A stretch of DNA of 24,687 bases, from the NCBI GenBank assembly GCA_002392705.1, contig DGHP01000161.1, forward strand, positions 2,761 through 27,447, in the 5' to 3' direction. Source of the DNA: Lachnospiraceae bacterium UBA3845. GTDB taxonomy: Bacteria; Bacillota; Clostridia; Lachnospirales; Lachnospiraceae. Made by a program: the position numbers and the translations under genes. The notes beneath the pieces were generated by a model. That model was not told where the DNA came from. It ran no database searches and worked only from the letters and a program-made list of their open reading frames with translations. Positions 15,939-23,280 of the stretch are shown piece by piece. The first letter of the stretch is position 1, and each line of letters opens with the position of its first letter.

Positions 15939-17000
15939 ATGAAAAAGTACAGAATTGCAGTGATCCCCGGAGACGGGATCGGCCCGGAGGTTATACGGGA
16001 GAGCGTAAGGGTCCTGAATCAGGCCGCAGAAACAGACGGAGGTTTTGAGTTTTCATTTGACTGGTTCCCATGGGGATGCGGATACTATCTGAAAACCGGG
16101 GAGATGATGCCAGCGGATGGAATAAAGATCCTCAGTGATTATGACGCCATTCTTCTCGGTGCGGTGGGAGATCCCGCTGTTCCGGATCACATCTCCTTAA
16201 GAGAACTCCTGCTTCGGATCCGGCATGACTTTGATGAATATATCAATCTTCGCCCGGTAAAACTGCTGCGGGGGGCATCCTGTCCTCTTGCCGGAGTCCG
16301 TCCCGAAGAGATCGATATGCTGTTTGTAAGAGAGAACAGCGAAGGGGAATACAGCGGCCAGGGAGCATGGCTTTATAAAGATTCGCCTCAGGAAGTCGTC
16401 ATTCAGGACAGCGTTTTTTCCAGAAAAGGAACCGAGCGGGTCATCCGCTATGCCTATGAACTGGCAAAAAAGGAAAAGAAAACGCTGACCAGTATCTCAA
16501 AAGGGAATGCGCTGAATTATTCCATGGTCTTCTGGGACCGGATTTTTGAAGAGGTCGGCAGGGATTATCCTGAGGTGGAAACCCGTTCGCTTCTTGTGGA
16601 TGCCGCTGCCATGTTTATGGTCAGGGATCCGAAACGGTTCCAGATTGTCGTAACATCCAACCTGTTCGGGGATATCCTTACGGATCTCGGGGCGGCGATC
16701 GCGGGCGGAATGGGCCTGGCGGCAGGGGCCAACCTGAACCCGGAGAGAAAGTTCCCTTCCATGTTTGAACCCATCCACGGTTCCGCTCCGGATATTGCGG
16801 GGACTGAAACCGCGAACCCGCTGGCGGCGGTCTGGTCAGCGGCCCAGTTATTACATTTTCTGGGGTATCCGCAGTGGGAAGCAAGAATCCTTCAGGCGAT
16901 CGGGAAACTGCTGGTAAGCAGGGAGCATCTGACGCCTGACCAGGGAGGAACAGCAGGCACCAGGGAATGTACGGATGCACTGCTGGCTTACCTGAGATAA
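15939..17000 (+). CDS. Decarboxylating dehydrogenase, D-malate/tartrate type (isopropylmalate DH family)
   Basis: A 353-residue NAD-dependent beta-decarboxylating dehydrogenase. The nucleotide start IPGDGIGPE (9-17) opens the protein. The family signature NLFGDILTDLGAAIAGGMGL spans 241-260, with metal ligands D245 and D249 plus D221, and catalytic K188. WGCGYYLKTGEMMPADG (45-61), VPDHISLRELLL (81-92) and the region 127-131 match the tartrate/D-malate branch (TtuC/DmlA) more than LeuB or isocitrate dehydrogenase, so D-malate to pyruvate plus CO2 is the likely reaction. The ATG is preceded by AAAGGAAAGAGG. It stands alone on the plus strand, divergent from the lipoprotein; no leucine-pathway genes are near. 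Confidence 0.85.
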   Translation: MKKYRIAVIPGDGIGPEVIRESVRVLNQAAETDGGFEFSFDWFPWGCGYYLKTGEMMPADGIKILSDYDAILLGAVGDPAVPDHISLRELLLRIRHDFDEYINLRPVKLLRGASCPLAGVRPEEIDMLFVRENSEGEYSGQGAWLYKDSPQEVVIQDSVFSRKGTERVIRYAYELAKKEKKTLTSISKGNALNYSMVFWDRIFEEVGRDYPEVETRSLLVDAAAMFMVRDPKRFQIVVTSNLFGDILTDLGAAIAGGMGLAAGANLNPERKFPSMFEPIHGSAPDIAGTETANPLAAVWSAAQLLHFLGYPQWEARILQAIGKLLVSREHLTPDQGGTAGTRECTDALLAYLR

Positions 17001-17043
17001 AGCCTCCGGCGGGCATTGAACGATAAGAGGAACTATAGTTTGC

Positions 17044-17072
17044 TTGAAAAACATACCCGGCGGCTGTAAGAT
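17044..17072 (+). promoter_or_regulatory. Candidate promoter of the DUF5674 cassette
   Basis: TTGAAA (17044-17049), a 17-nt spacer and TAAGAT (17067-17072), about 34 nt before the ATG at 17106. It suggests the two-gene cassette is transcribed independently of the dehydrogenase. Confidence 0.45.
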
Positions 17073-17105
17073 AGTGATATTCCAGTTGTTGTGAGGTATT
17101 GCATT

Positions 17106-17450
17106 ATGGTTATTCTTTCACATTCCGTTTCTGTTAAAGAACTTGCACATATTGAAGAAATCGTGTTTTTTGATGACTGGATCAAATGTGTGGCAGATAT
17201 CGATCAGGGCCTGCTGGCAGTAAACGCTGCGATGCATGCCGATCTGGAGGAATTATTATTATCACAGGGTTCCAGGCAGGAATCCCTGTATGGTTTTAAT
17301 ATTTTTTTTGATCCCTTCGAAATCGAATATGATTCACTGATCAATGCACCGCGCAACAGGGCGGCCGGTTATCCACGGGATGGAAGAGGGGTCTCGGATC
17401 CTGCAGCGAGAGCCCGTATAGAGGAAATAGTGAAAAAATGGATACAATAA
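17106..17450 (+). CDS. DUF5674 family protein
   Basis: A 114-residue protein resembling DUF5674. Recognisable blocks are KELAHIEE, WIKCVADIDQGLLAV, MHADLEELLLSQGSRQESLYGFNIF split around residue 43-67, and a closing YDSLINAPRN...RGVSDPAARARIEEIV. In the family these give the order V-AVVDI-AxxGELHADxE-LLxxGSKQxDLWGIN; function is unknown. The ATG 17106 has GAGGT 8 nt upstream; a GTG at 17091 would add five residues. The next gene overlaps it by 13 nt. Base composition is visibly more AT-rich than neighbours, e.g. a run of TTA codons. Small cytoplasmic protein with no signal or membrane segment. A toxin-antitoxin-like or regulatory role is a guess. Confidence 0.75.
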   Translation: MVILSHSVSVKELAHIEEIVFFDDWIKCVADIDQGLLAVNAAMHADLEELLLSQGSRQESLYGFNIFFDPFEIEYDSLINAPRNRAAGYPRDGRGVSDPAARARIEEIVKKWIQ

Positions 17451-17752
17451 TCAATAATCAGCAAATTCAGGAAAAGTGGTTTTCCCTGTCTGTCGGTGAG
17501 CAGATCTCGAATATTGGAAGTGAGGTGTTGCGCGCGGATAAGTGGAAAGCGCGGGGAGACATGAAAAGAATGCGCGGGTTTTACATTACTGCTGTCCGTT
17601 TTCTCCGTCTCTCCATTATTGATCCCAAAAACAGGGCTATTGCAGGGGAACTGAACCTTTGCATTGATGAACTTGCGGATTATTTTATCGGTAATAACAC
17701 CTGGCAGACAACTTCCGAAACTCTGAAGCGTTATTACAATGCGTTTATCTGA
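17438..17752 (+). CDS. Hypothetical protein paired with DUF5674
   Basis: A 104-residue protein that overlaps the preceding gene by 13 nt, so it is coupled to it. It has EQISNIGSEVLRADKWKARGD (about 21-41), then helix-rich YITAVRFLRLSIIDP, and a C-terminal LADYFIGNNTW. I recall similar NIGSEV-type proteins (all-helical, about 100 residues) in other bacteria, often next to DUF5674, but have no name or function for them. No motif for enzymatic or DNA-binding activity is evident. The GAGGA site is 12 nt upstream, a little far, consistent with coupling. Confidence 0.7.
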   Translation: MDTIINNQQIQEKWFSLSVGEQISNIGSEVLRADKWKARGDMKRMRGFYITAVRFLRLSIIDPKNRAIAGELNLCIDELADYFIGNNTWQTTSETLKRYYNAFI

Positions 17753-17774
17753 GGTTGGCATTCTGTCTCTACAA

Positions 17775-17794
17775 CCCCCTCATGATTGAGGGGG
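17775..17794 (+). other. Perfect 8-bp hairpin after the cassette
   Basis: CCCCCTCA (17775-17782) and TGAGGGGG (17787-17794) around TGAT. The CAACCCCCT limb (17773-17780, CCCCCT) can also pair with AGGGGGT just downstream (17796-17802), giving mutually exclusive folds. It might terminate the minus-strand AraC transcript, which ends ~90 nt away. Confidence 0.6.
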
Positions 17795-17808
17795 CAGGGG
17801 GTGTTGAT

Positions 17809-17827
17809 GTGCCGCAGGCACTTTTTT
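17809..17827 (+). terminator. Short intrinsic terminator after the DUF5674 cassette
   Basis: GTGCC, GCA loop, GGCAC, then TTTTTT (17822-17827). The 5-bp GC-rich stem and T-run support plus-strand termination; the stem is short. Confidence 0.6.
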
Positions 17828-17880
17828 ATGAACTGATCGGAGCCGGATGGACGAAAAGGAGCCGTTGATTCTGTGCAGCG

Positions 17881-19095
17881 TCAGTAAATAAAATAGGAAT
17901 CTTTTGTGACTTCTTTCGCCCGATGCTGATCCCGAAATACCCGCGGCGAGACCTTCTTAATCTGTTTGAAGACCTTGCCGAAGTAACTCTGGGACGGAAA
18001 GTGAACATATTCTGCAATCTCCTGCAGAGAGTAGTCGGAATACATCAGGAGATTTGCTGCACGGAAGACACGCTCTTCGTTGATATAATCCTGGAGGCAC
18101 TGGCCTGTCTCTTTCTTGAAGAGCTTGGACAGATGGGTCGGACTGATACCGATACTCCGGGCAATCTCGTCCAGATAGATCTTTTCCCGGTAGTGCTTGC
18201 GCACATAATCCATGGCACGTTCCACGTGGCTGGAGGAATGCGCCTTTTCCAGCTTCTGCTTTACGCGAACCGTAAGTTCTTCAATGGCACGGTTGCGGTA
18301 GTGAAGCAGATGCGCCGGATCCTGCGTGTTGTCACACTTCTGAATGTAATACCCGCTCAGACGATAGCCTTCTTCCGGATTCAGCCCTCCTTCAATTGCG
18401 GCACGGGAGCATAATGCGATACCGATAATCGCCATATTCCTCCAGTGCGCGGATTCCGTTCTAGACAGACGGCCGCTGTCACGGTCCATGGCCTCAGCCA
18501 TGCGGATGGCATCCGCAGTACGGCCTTCACGGACTGCCTGCATCAGAATCTGTTCCTCGTGATATCCGTGCCGGTAGGAGCTGTCGTCGTTTTCGGCTTC
18601 TTCCTTCAGAATAAACTGAACCTGTTCTGCCCGGACGCCCTGTTCACTTTGATTGATGATCCGGTTGAGATATACCAGCTCTTCATTTTCAAGGTGACCG
18701 TTTTTTAAAACAGAATTGGTAAGAAGAATCATGTTGCGTATCTCCGGCAAAGCAAAGCAGGGCAGGTATTTTGCGTCATCGCAATCGATACCGTAGAGCG
18801 CATACATCTGGCGGCGTCTGCTGCTGCTTAACCGTTCGCTGCACATGGGACCCATATAGAGATGGCCTTCTCCTGAGCGGAAGGAGGCAAAGTAGACACC
18901 ATATTGCTCTTTGAGAAGATACGGCGCTTTCTGCCCGGCAGAACCGGCACGCAGACCTTCCCGGATCCGTTTGCACTGCATAAGGGGACTGTCCTTAATG
19001 CTGTCGAAGAATGCGACAAGACTGCCGTCCGGTGCTTCATAAACCAGATCGACTTTGATAACGGAGCAGAGAATGCGGATATGATTTTCTGCCAT
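17881..19095 (-). CDS. AraC-family transcriptional regulator
   Basis: A 404-residue regulator. The C-terminal ~95 residues (about 296-390) are two helix-turn-helix units: YLDEIARSIGISPTHLSKLF and SLQEIAEYVHFPSQSYFGKVFK, ending in PRVFRDQ. The long N-terminal portion (about 1-290) is not a typical cupin sensor and I do not recognise it; it has Cys residues and a charged helical stretch before the HTH. The ATG 19095 is chosen because GAGGAGG lies 8 nt before it; a GTG at 19104 would add three residues. It is divergent from the GH78 gene with a shared 130-bp gap, so it is the probable activator of that locus. A run of ten A lies just upstream of its ribosome site. Confidence 0.92.
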   Translation of the reverse strand: MAENHIRILCSVIKVDLVYEAPDGSLVAFFDSIKDSPLMQCKRIREGLRAGSAGQKAPYLLKEQYGVYFASFRSGEGHLYMGPMCSERLSSSRRRQMYALYGIDCDDAKYLPCFALPEIRNMILLTNSVLKNGHLENEELVYLNRIINQSEQGVRAEQVQFILKEEAENDDSSYRHGYHEEQILMQAVREGRTADAIRMAEAMDRDSGRLSRTESAHWRNMAIIGIALCSRAAIEGGLNPEEGYRLSGYYIQKCDNTQDPAHLLHYRNRAIEELTVRVKQKLEKAHSSSHVERAMDYVRKHYREKIYLDEIARSIGISPTHLSKLFKKETGQCLQDYINEERVFRAANLLMYSDYSLQEIAEYVHFPSQSYFGKVFKQIKKVSPRVFRDQHRAKEVTKDSYFIY

Positions 19096-19150
19096 GACAG
19101 GCACCTCCTCTTTTTTTTTTCATCATATCATAACGGTGCAGGAAAAGATC

Positions 19151-19172
19151 AAAAATCACAGAAAAACGACAG
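19151..19172 (+). promoter_or_regulatory. Tandem 11-bp direct repeat, candidate AraC operator
   Basis: AAAAATCACAG (19151-19161) and AAAAACGACAG (19162-19172) match at 9 of 11 bases and abut, one helical turn apart. AraC-type proteins often bind such tandem half-sites. The repeat ends at the expected -35 position of the GH78 promoter. Confidence 0.45.
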
Positions 19173-19192
19173 CTTCATTTTGCGCTTTGTGT

Positions 19193-19198
19193 TAGGAT
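19193..19198 (+). promoter_or_regulatory. Candidate activator-dependent -10 for GH78
   Basis: TAGGAT (19193-19198) has no recognisable -35 17 nt upstream (CAGCTT at 19170-19175), as expected for a promoter activated by a protein bound at the adjoining repeat. Confidence 0.3.
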
Positions 19199-19225
19199 TC
19201 AGGCTGAAGAACAGGAGGTCATAGT

Positions 19226-21406
19226 ATGTCTGTTATCAATCAGGGAAAATGGATCTGTGCCGAAAGACAGTCAGGTGAAGGCACCGGGGAATCACGGCTT
19301 GTTTTTTTCCGCAAAGAACTCAGTCTTTCCGGCACTGCCGCAAAAATGCCGGTCCGCATTTCGGCGGACGGCCGGTATAAGCTCTATGTCAATGGCGCGC
19401 TGGTGTGCTTCGGTCCGTGCAAGGGTGATGATAAACGCCGTTATACGGATGAACCGGATCTGGGCCCCTTTCTGAAAACAGGACAAAATGTCCTGGCTGT
19501 GGAACTGCTCTGTGTCGGCAGCGATGCCTGGAACAGCAATCACAGTCTGTTCACATCCGGGCTGCACGCTCTGTATCTGGAAGGAATCGAGGCAGAAGGC
19601 TGGCGCTGCCACTTATGTGACACTGTCTGCTTTTCAGCCGAGGAAGAGGGATTCGCCCCGCTGCACATCCACGAACAAAGGACCGGAGATCCCGCCGCAG
19701 CAGGATGGAAGGAAGCGGATTTCGACGATCGTTTCTGGCAGGAAGCCGGCGTCTGTGCAGACGAGGATATTCCGGCGATCCTGCATGCCGGGAATCTGCT
19801 CCCGCGGCCCATTCCGTTCATGGAACAACACCCTCATGTTTTTAAGCTGCCTTTCCATACGGTGGAAAGCCACAGCGAAGCGTGTTTCGTCCTGGACCCC
19901 GGGGAAGAGATGACCGCCTTTTTACATCTTGAGCTTAGCGGTGGGAAAGGCGCTCTGATCGAGCTGCTGTACAGCGAGTGCTACGTGACAGACGCGGGGA
20001 AGCGCAACCGGGCTGACGCTGCGGGAGGGCATCTGGAGGGCTACACGGATTACTATACGGTGGGCGGCTTTGCCCATGAGGTATATGAACCCTTCTGGTT
20101 TCGGACCTTCCGCTTCCTTCAGGTGACGATACGAACGGCGGATGAACCGCTGATGCTGAATGCCCTGGATTATGATGAGACCGGTTATCCGCTGAAGGTA
20201 AGAACATCGGTCACAACCTCCGATCCGACGCTCGCGCCTGTCTGGGAAATCAGCCTGCGCACTCTTCGCCGCTGCATGCACGACACCTACATGGACTGCC
20301 CCTTCTACGAGCAGCTGCAGTATGTGCAGGACACCCGCTCCGAGATCCTGTATACCTATGCCGTATCGGCGGACGACAGGCTCGCCCGGCAGGCGATTGA
20401 CGATTTTGCAAGCTCACAGCGCGCGGACGGGCTGCTCAATGCCTGTTACCCCAATAAGAATGCCAATGTGATTCCCGGCTTTTCCATTTACTACATCCTC
20501 ATGCTGCACGATCACATGATGTATTTCGGTGATAAAGAACTGATCCGACGCTATCTGCCCGTTGTGGAACGCATCCTGCATTTTTTCCGAAGCCACCGCA
20601 CACAGAGCGGGCTGGTAGATAAAGTGGGCGGCGTCAACGGCAAGGCGGAAAAGTGGTCCTTTATCGACTGGGCAGGGGACTGGATGCCCACCGCGGGTAT
20701 GCCGACATCCGGTTTATACGGCCCGCTCACTATGGAGAGCCTGCTGTATTTATACGGGCTGCAGAAGGCAGCGGAGCTGGCAGACTGGGTCGGAGAGAAG
20801 AACTTATCCATGAGCTGGGAAACGGATGCCCGGGCCCTTTTGAAGGCGATCCGCCTTGAATGTATGGACGATCGCGGTATGCTCACCGATGGCCCCGGCC
20901 GGACGGAAGTGAGTCAGCACGCGCAGGTCTTCGGCGTGCTGACCGGTGTGCTGACAGACGAAGAAGGACGTCGAAATCTGCTGCGCACGGTTGAGGATCA
21001 AACGATCCCCCAGTGCACGGTAGCGATGTGCTTCTATCTGTTCCGGGCGCTGGAGAAAACCGGGCTTTACGAGTATACCGACAGGTATTGGGATATCTGG
21101 CGCACTATGATCGCAAACGGCTGTACAACCTGCGTGGAGGCGGCGGATTACTCCCGTTCCGAATGTCATGCCTGGGGCTCTCTGGTGCTGTATGAGCTGC
21201 CCTCGGTTACTCTTGGTGTACGCCCTGCCTCACCGGGGTACGAGAAGATTGAGGTACATCCGGTTCCCGGTGCGCTGACAAGTGCGTCCGGTACGGTGCA
21301 TACGCCGCGGGGCGATCTGAATGTTGCCTGGGAAAAAGGGGCAGGAGGGATTCAAGTGCAGATCAGCGGGGATGCAGATGCCATCAGCAGAATCATGGCA
21401 AATTAA
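19226..21406 (+). CDS. Alpha-L-rhamnosidase-like glycoside hydrolase (GH78)
   Basis: A 726-residue intracellular enzyme with no signal peptide, so it acts on imported substrate. An N-terminal beta-sandwich (about 1-130) has the RISADGRYKLYVNG...GP motif. A middle sandwich region (about 200-330) leads to the (alpha/alpha)6 catalytic domain (about 335-650) with DCPFYEQLQYVQDTR (357-371) and SFIDWAGDW. A C-terminal sandwich (about 655-726) has LGVRPASPGYEKIEVHPVPG. These are GH78 hallmarks; D369 and the Glu in the SECHAW motif region are candidate catalytic or binding residues, but roles are not assigned by eye. AGGAGG precedes the ATG. It is divergent from the AraC regulator and followed by a strong terminator and then an esterase. 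Natural substrates would be rhamnosides from pectin or plant glycosides. Confidence 0.9.
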   Translation: MSVINQGKWICAERQSGEGTGESRLVFFRKELSLSGTAAKMPVRISADGRYKLYVNGALVCFGPCKGDDKRRYTDEPDLGPFLKTGQNVLAVELLCVGSDAWNSNHSLFTSGLHALYLEGIEAEGWRCHLCDTVCFSAEEEGFAPLHIHEQRTGDPAAAGWKEADFDDRFWQEAGVCADEDIPAILHAGNLLPRPIPFMEQHPHVFKLPFHTVESHSEACFVLDPGEEMTAFLHLELSGGKGALIELLYSECYVTDAGKRNRADAAGGHLEGYTDYYTVGGFAHEVYEPFWFRTFRFLQVTIRTADEPLMLNALDYDETGYPLKVRTSVTTSDPTLAPVWEISLRTLRRCMHDTYMDCPFYEQLQYVQDTRSEILYTYAVSADDRLARQAIDDFASSQRADGLLNACYPNKNANVIPGFSIYYILMLHDHMMYFGDKELIRRYLPVVERILHFFRSHRTQSGLVDKVGGVNGKAEKWSFIDWAGDWMPTAGMPTSGLYGPLTMESLLYLYGLQKAAELADWVGEKNLSMSWETDARALLKAIRLECMDDRGMLTDGPGRTEVSQHAQVFGVLTGVLTDEEGRRNLLRTVEDQTIPQCTVAMCFYLFRALEKTGLYEYTDRYWDIWRTMIANGCTTCVEAADYSRSECHAWGSLVLYELPSVTLGVRPASPGYEKIEVHPVPGALTSASGTVHTPRGDLNVAWEKGAGGIQVQISGDADAISRIMAN

Positions 21407-21432
21407 GTATAAAAACAACATAATAATGACAG

Positions 21433-21484
21433 AAATGTGGCTTCCTTTTTTTTACAATAAAAGAAAAGGGAGCCACATTTTTTT
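21433..21484 (+). terminator. Strong intrinsic terminator after GH78
   Basis: AAATGTGGCTTCCTTTT (21433-21449) pairs with AAAAGGGAGCCACATTT (21464-21480), 17 bp with one G-U pair, loop of 14 nt, followed by TTTT. It separates GH78 from the esterase. Confidence 0.85.
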
Positions 21485-21551
21485 GACAGTTTTTTCCGAT
21501 AGAGGCAGTGGAATACAAAACCCGTCATGATCACCCAAAAGGAGGATACGC

Positions 21552-23114
21552 ATGAAAGAGTACATTGTACAAACCGGCAGCGGCAAGGTGAAAGGGTACG
21601 TTAGAAACGGACTGATCGAATACCTGGGCATCCCATATGCCGAACCGCCGGCAGGCCCTTTGAGGTTTAAGCGTGCAGTCCCTGTAAAGCCGTGGCTTGA
21701 TGTATATGACGCGGCACAGTACGGTCCTGCACCGGTTCAGAAGGATAAGGGAGAGGACATCGGTGAGGAGGACTGTCTTACAATCAATATCAAAAGGCCT
21801 CTCGAGGGAGAGAATCTTCCTGTATTCGTGTACATCTATGGGGGCGGATACCACACCGGGTCTGCAAGTGACGGCCTGTATCAGGGCAATGCGTTTGCAA
21901 GAGACGGTCTGGTCTTTGTATCGTTTCAGTATCGTCTGAACGTGCTGGGATTCTATGATTTCACTACCTATCCCGGCTGTGAAAACTTTGACAGCAACTG
22001 TGGGCTTTCGGACCAGCTCCTCGCACTTGGCTGGATCCATGCCAATATAGATCAATTCGGAGGCGATCCGGACAGAATTACCATATGCGGGGAATCCGCC
22101 GGAGGTGCTTCCGTGATCAACATGCTGGCGTGCCCGGATGCCAGGGGCCTTTTTCAGCAGGCGATCGCCGAAAGCGCCCTTCCCAACTGTGTGATGACTC
22201 ATCAGACTTCCAGACAGAATATAGACCTGTTTATCGAAGGAATGGGATGGGAGCCGGATCAGATCGCGGAGCACCTCATGAACGACGATCCGCATACTTT
22301 CTCCAGGGGAACAGATTATGTGGCGCAGAAGCATCAGTACAAGAACCCCGGCATGTTCCTTCCGGGACCGGTACAGGACGACCTTCTGCCGGTTCGTCCG
22401 ATTGATGCAATAAGGGCCGGCTCTGCGGCGGGAATCAAACTGATCATCGGCACCAATATGCATGAAGGAACCATGTTCGTTTATCCCGAAAACACGGGAT
22501 TCCCAAACTGCTGGGCCATGATTGCGCAGATGCTTGAAAAGAACCATCATGCCGGCGCGATACCTGAAGTTGTGGGATTCTATCACCCATCCGCGTCAGA
22601 CTCTTTTGTGCTGTTCGAGAAGAAACCCGCGCCGGAAACGGATAAGTTCTCCGTCGCAAGGGGAGATGCAAGGCAGATTGGCGGAGATCCATTTATCCGC
22701 TTTGCCACGGACTATGCGTTCGAGATGCCTGCCATAAAAGTGGCTGTGGCTCAGAAGCAGTATACAGAGGATGTCTGGATGTACCGTTATGAACTGATCA
22801 CAAAGAGCGGGATCGATACCGGCTGGAAGGCGACGCACGCGGCTGAGCTTCCCGCAGTGTTTGACTGCCGGGATCATGAATTCAGCAGGTTTATCTATGA
22901 CGGTGAGCCGGAAGAGCTGTTTGACAGGATGGCAGAAGAGATCCACGGAGACTGGGTGCGTTTCGCGAAGACAGGAGACCCCAATCCTGAGTGGAGCAGA
23001 TTTGAAGGACCGATGTCTCCGGTCAGGATCTTTGACCGTGAAACGCGAACTGAGATACTGGACCGCCGTCACCTGATGCAGATCTGGGGGGATATGCGCT
23101 TTTATGAAGTGTAA
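21552..23114 (+). CDS. Type-B carboxylesterase
   Basis: A 520-residue alpha/beta-hydrolase with the complete triad: S182 in GESAGG (180-185), E305 in GTNMHEGT, and H429 in ATHAAELP. The oxyanion loop is YGGGY (96-100). Early family motifs are YLGIPYAEPPAGPLRFK (25-41, shown) and EEDCLTINI (72-80). Without a signal peptide it is cytoplasmic, so it would de-esterify an imported compound such as an acetylated glycoside. Good AAAGGAGGAT site before the ATG. A strong terminator lies before it, so it may have its own start site; TTGACA occurs at 21483-21488 but no -10 fits at the normal spacing. The symporter follows 166 nt later. Confidence 0.92.
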   Translation: MKEYIVQTGSGKVKGYVRNGLIEYLGIPYAEPPAGPLRFKRAVPVKPWLDVYDAAQYGPAPVQKDKGEDIGEEDCLTINIKRPLEGENLPVFVYIYGGGYHTGSASDGLYQGNAFARDGLVFVSFQYRLNVLGFYDFTTYPGCENFDSNCGLSDQLLALGWIHANIDQFGGDPDRITICGESAGGASVINMLACPDARGLFQQAIAESALPNCVMTHQTSRQNIDLFIEGMGWEPDQIAEHLMNDDPHTFSRGTDYVAQKHQYKNPGMFLPGPVQDDLLPVRPIDAIRAGSAAGIKLIIGTNMHEGTMFVYPENTGFPNCWAMIAQMLEKNHHAGAIPEVVGFYHPSASDSFVLFEKKPAPETDKFSVARGDARQIGGDPFIRFATDYAFEMPAIKVAVAQKQYTEDVWMYRYELITKSGIDTGWKATHAAELPAVFDCRDHEFSRFIYDGEPEELFDRMAEEIHGDWVRFAKTGDPNPEWSRFEGPMSPVRIFDRETRTEILDRRHLMQIWGDMRFYEV

Positions 23115-23280
23115 CAGAAAGCTGTGCCAAAATAAAGACAAAAACAACAGAATATTTATAGTGACGTGAAGGAATAACTTCTATCATACAAATGAAGGAA
23201 ACAAAGGAAACGTACGAACAGACGTCTCCACAGTCATTAAGAACTGAAACCTGCAGCATATTCTTGAGGAGGAAAGAAGG

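Noticed and set aside
21483..21516. TTGACA as a promoter for the esterase
   Set aside because: No -10 at 16-18 nt; the nearest GAATAC is 22 nt away, and the TTGACA overlaps the terminator T-run.
21531..22586. A 351-codon minus-strand frame opposite the esterase
   Set aside because: The plus-strand esterase has a full catalytic triad; the antisense frame shows no domain.
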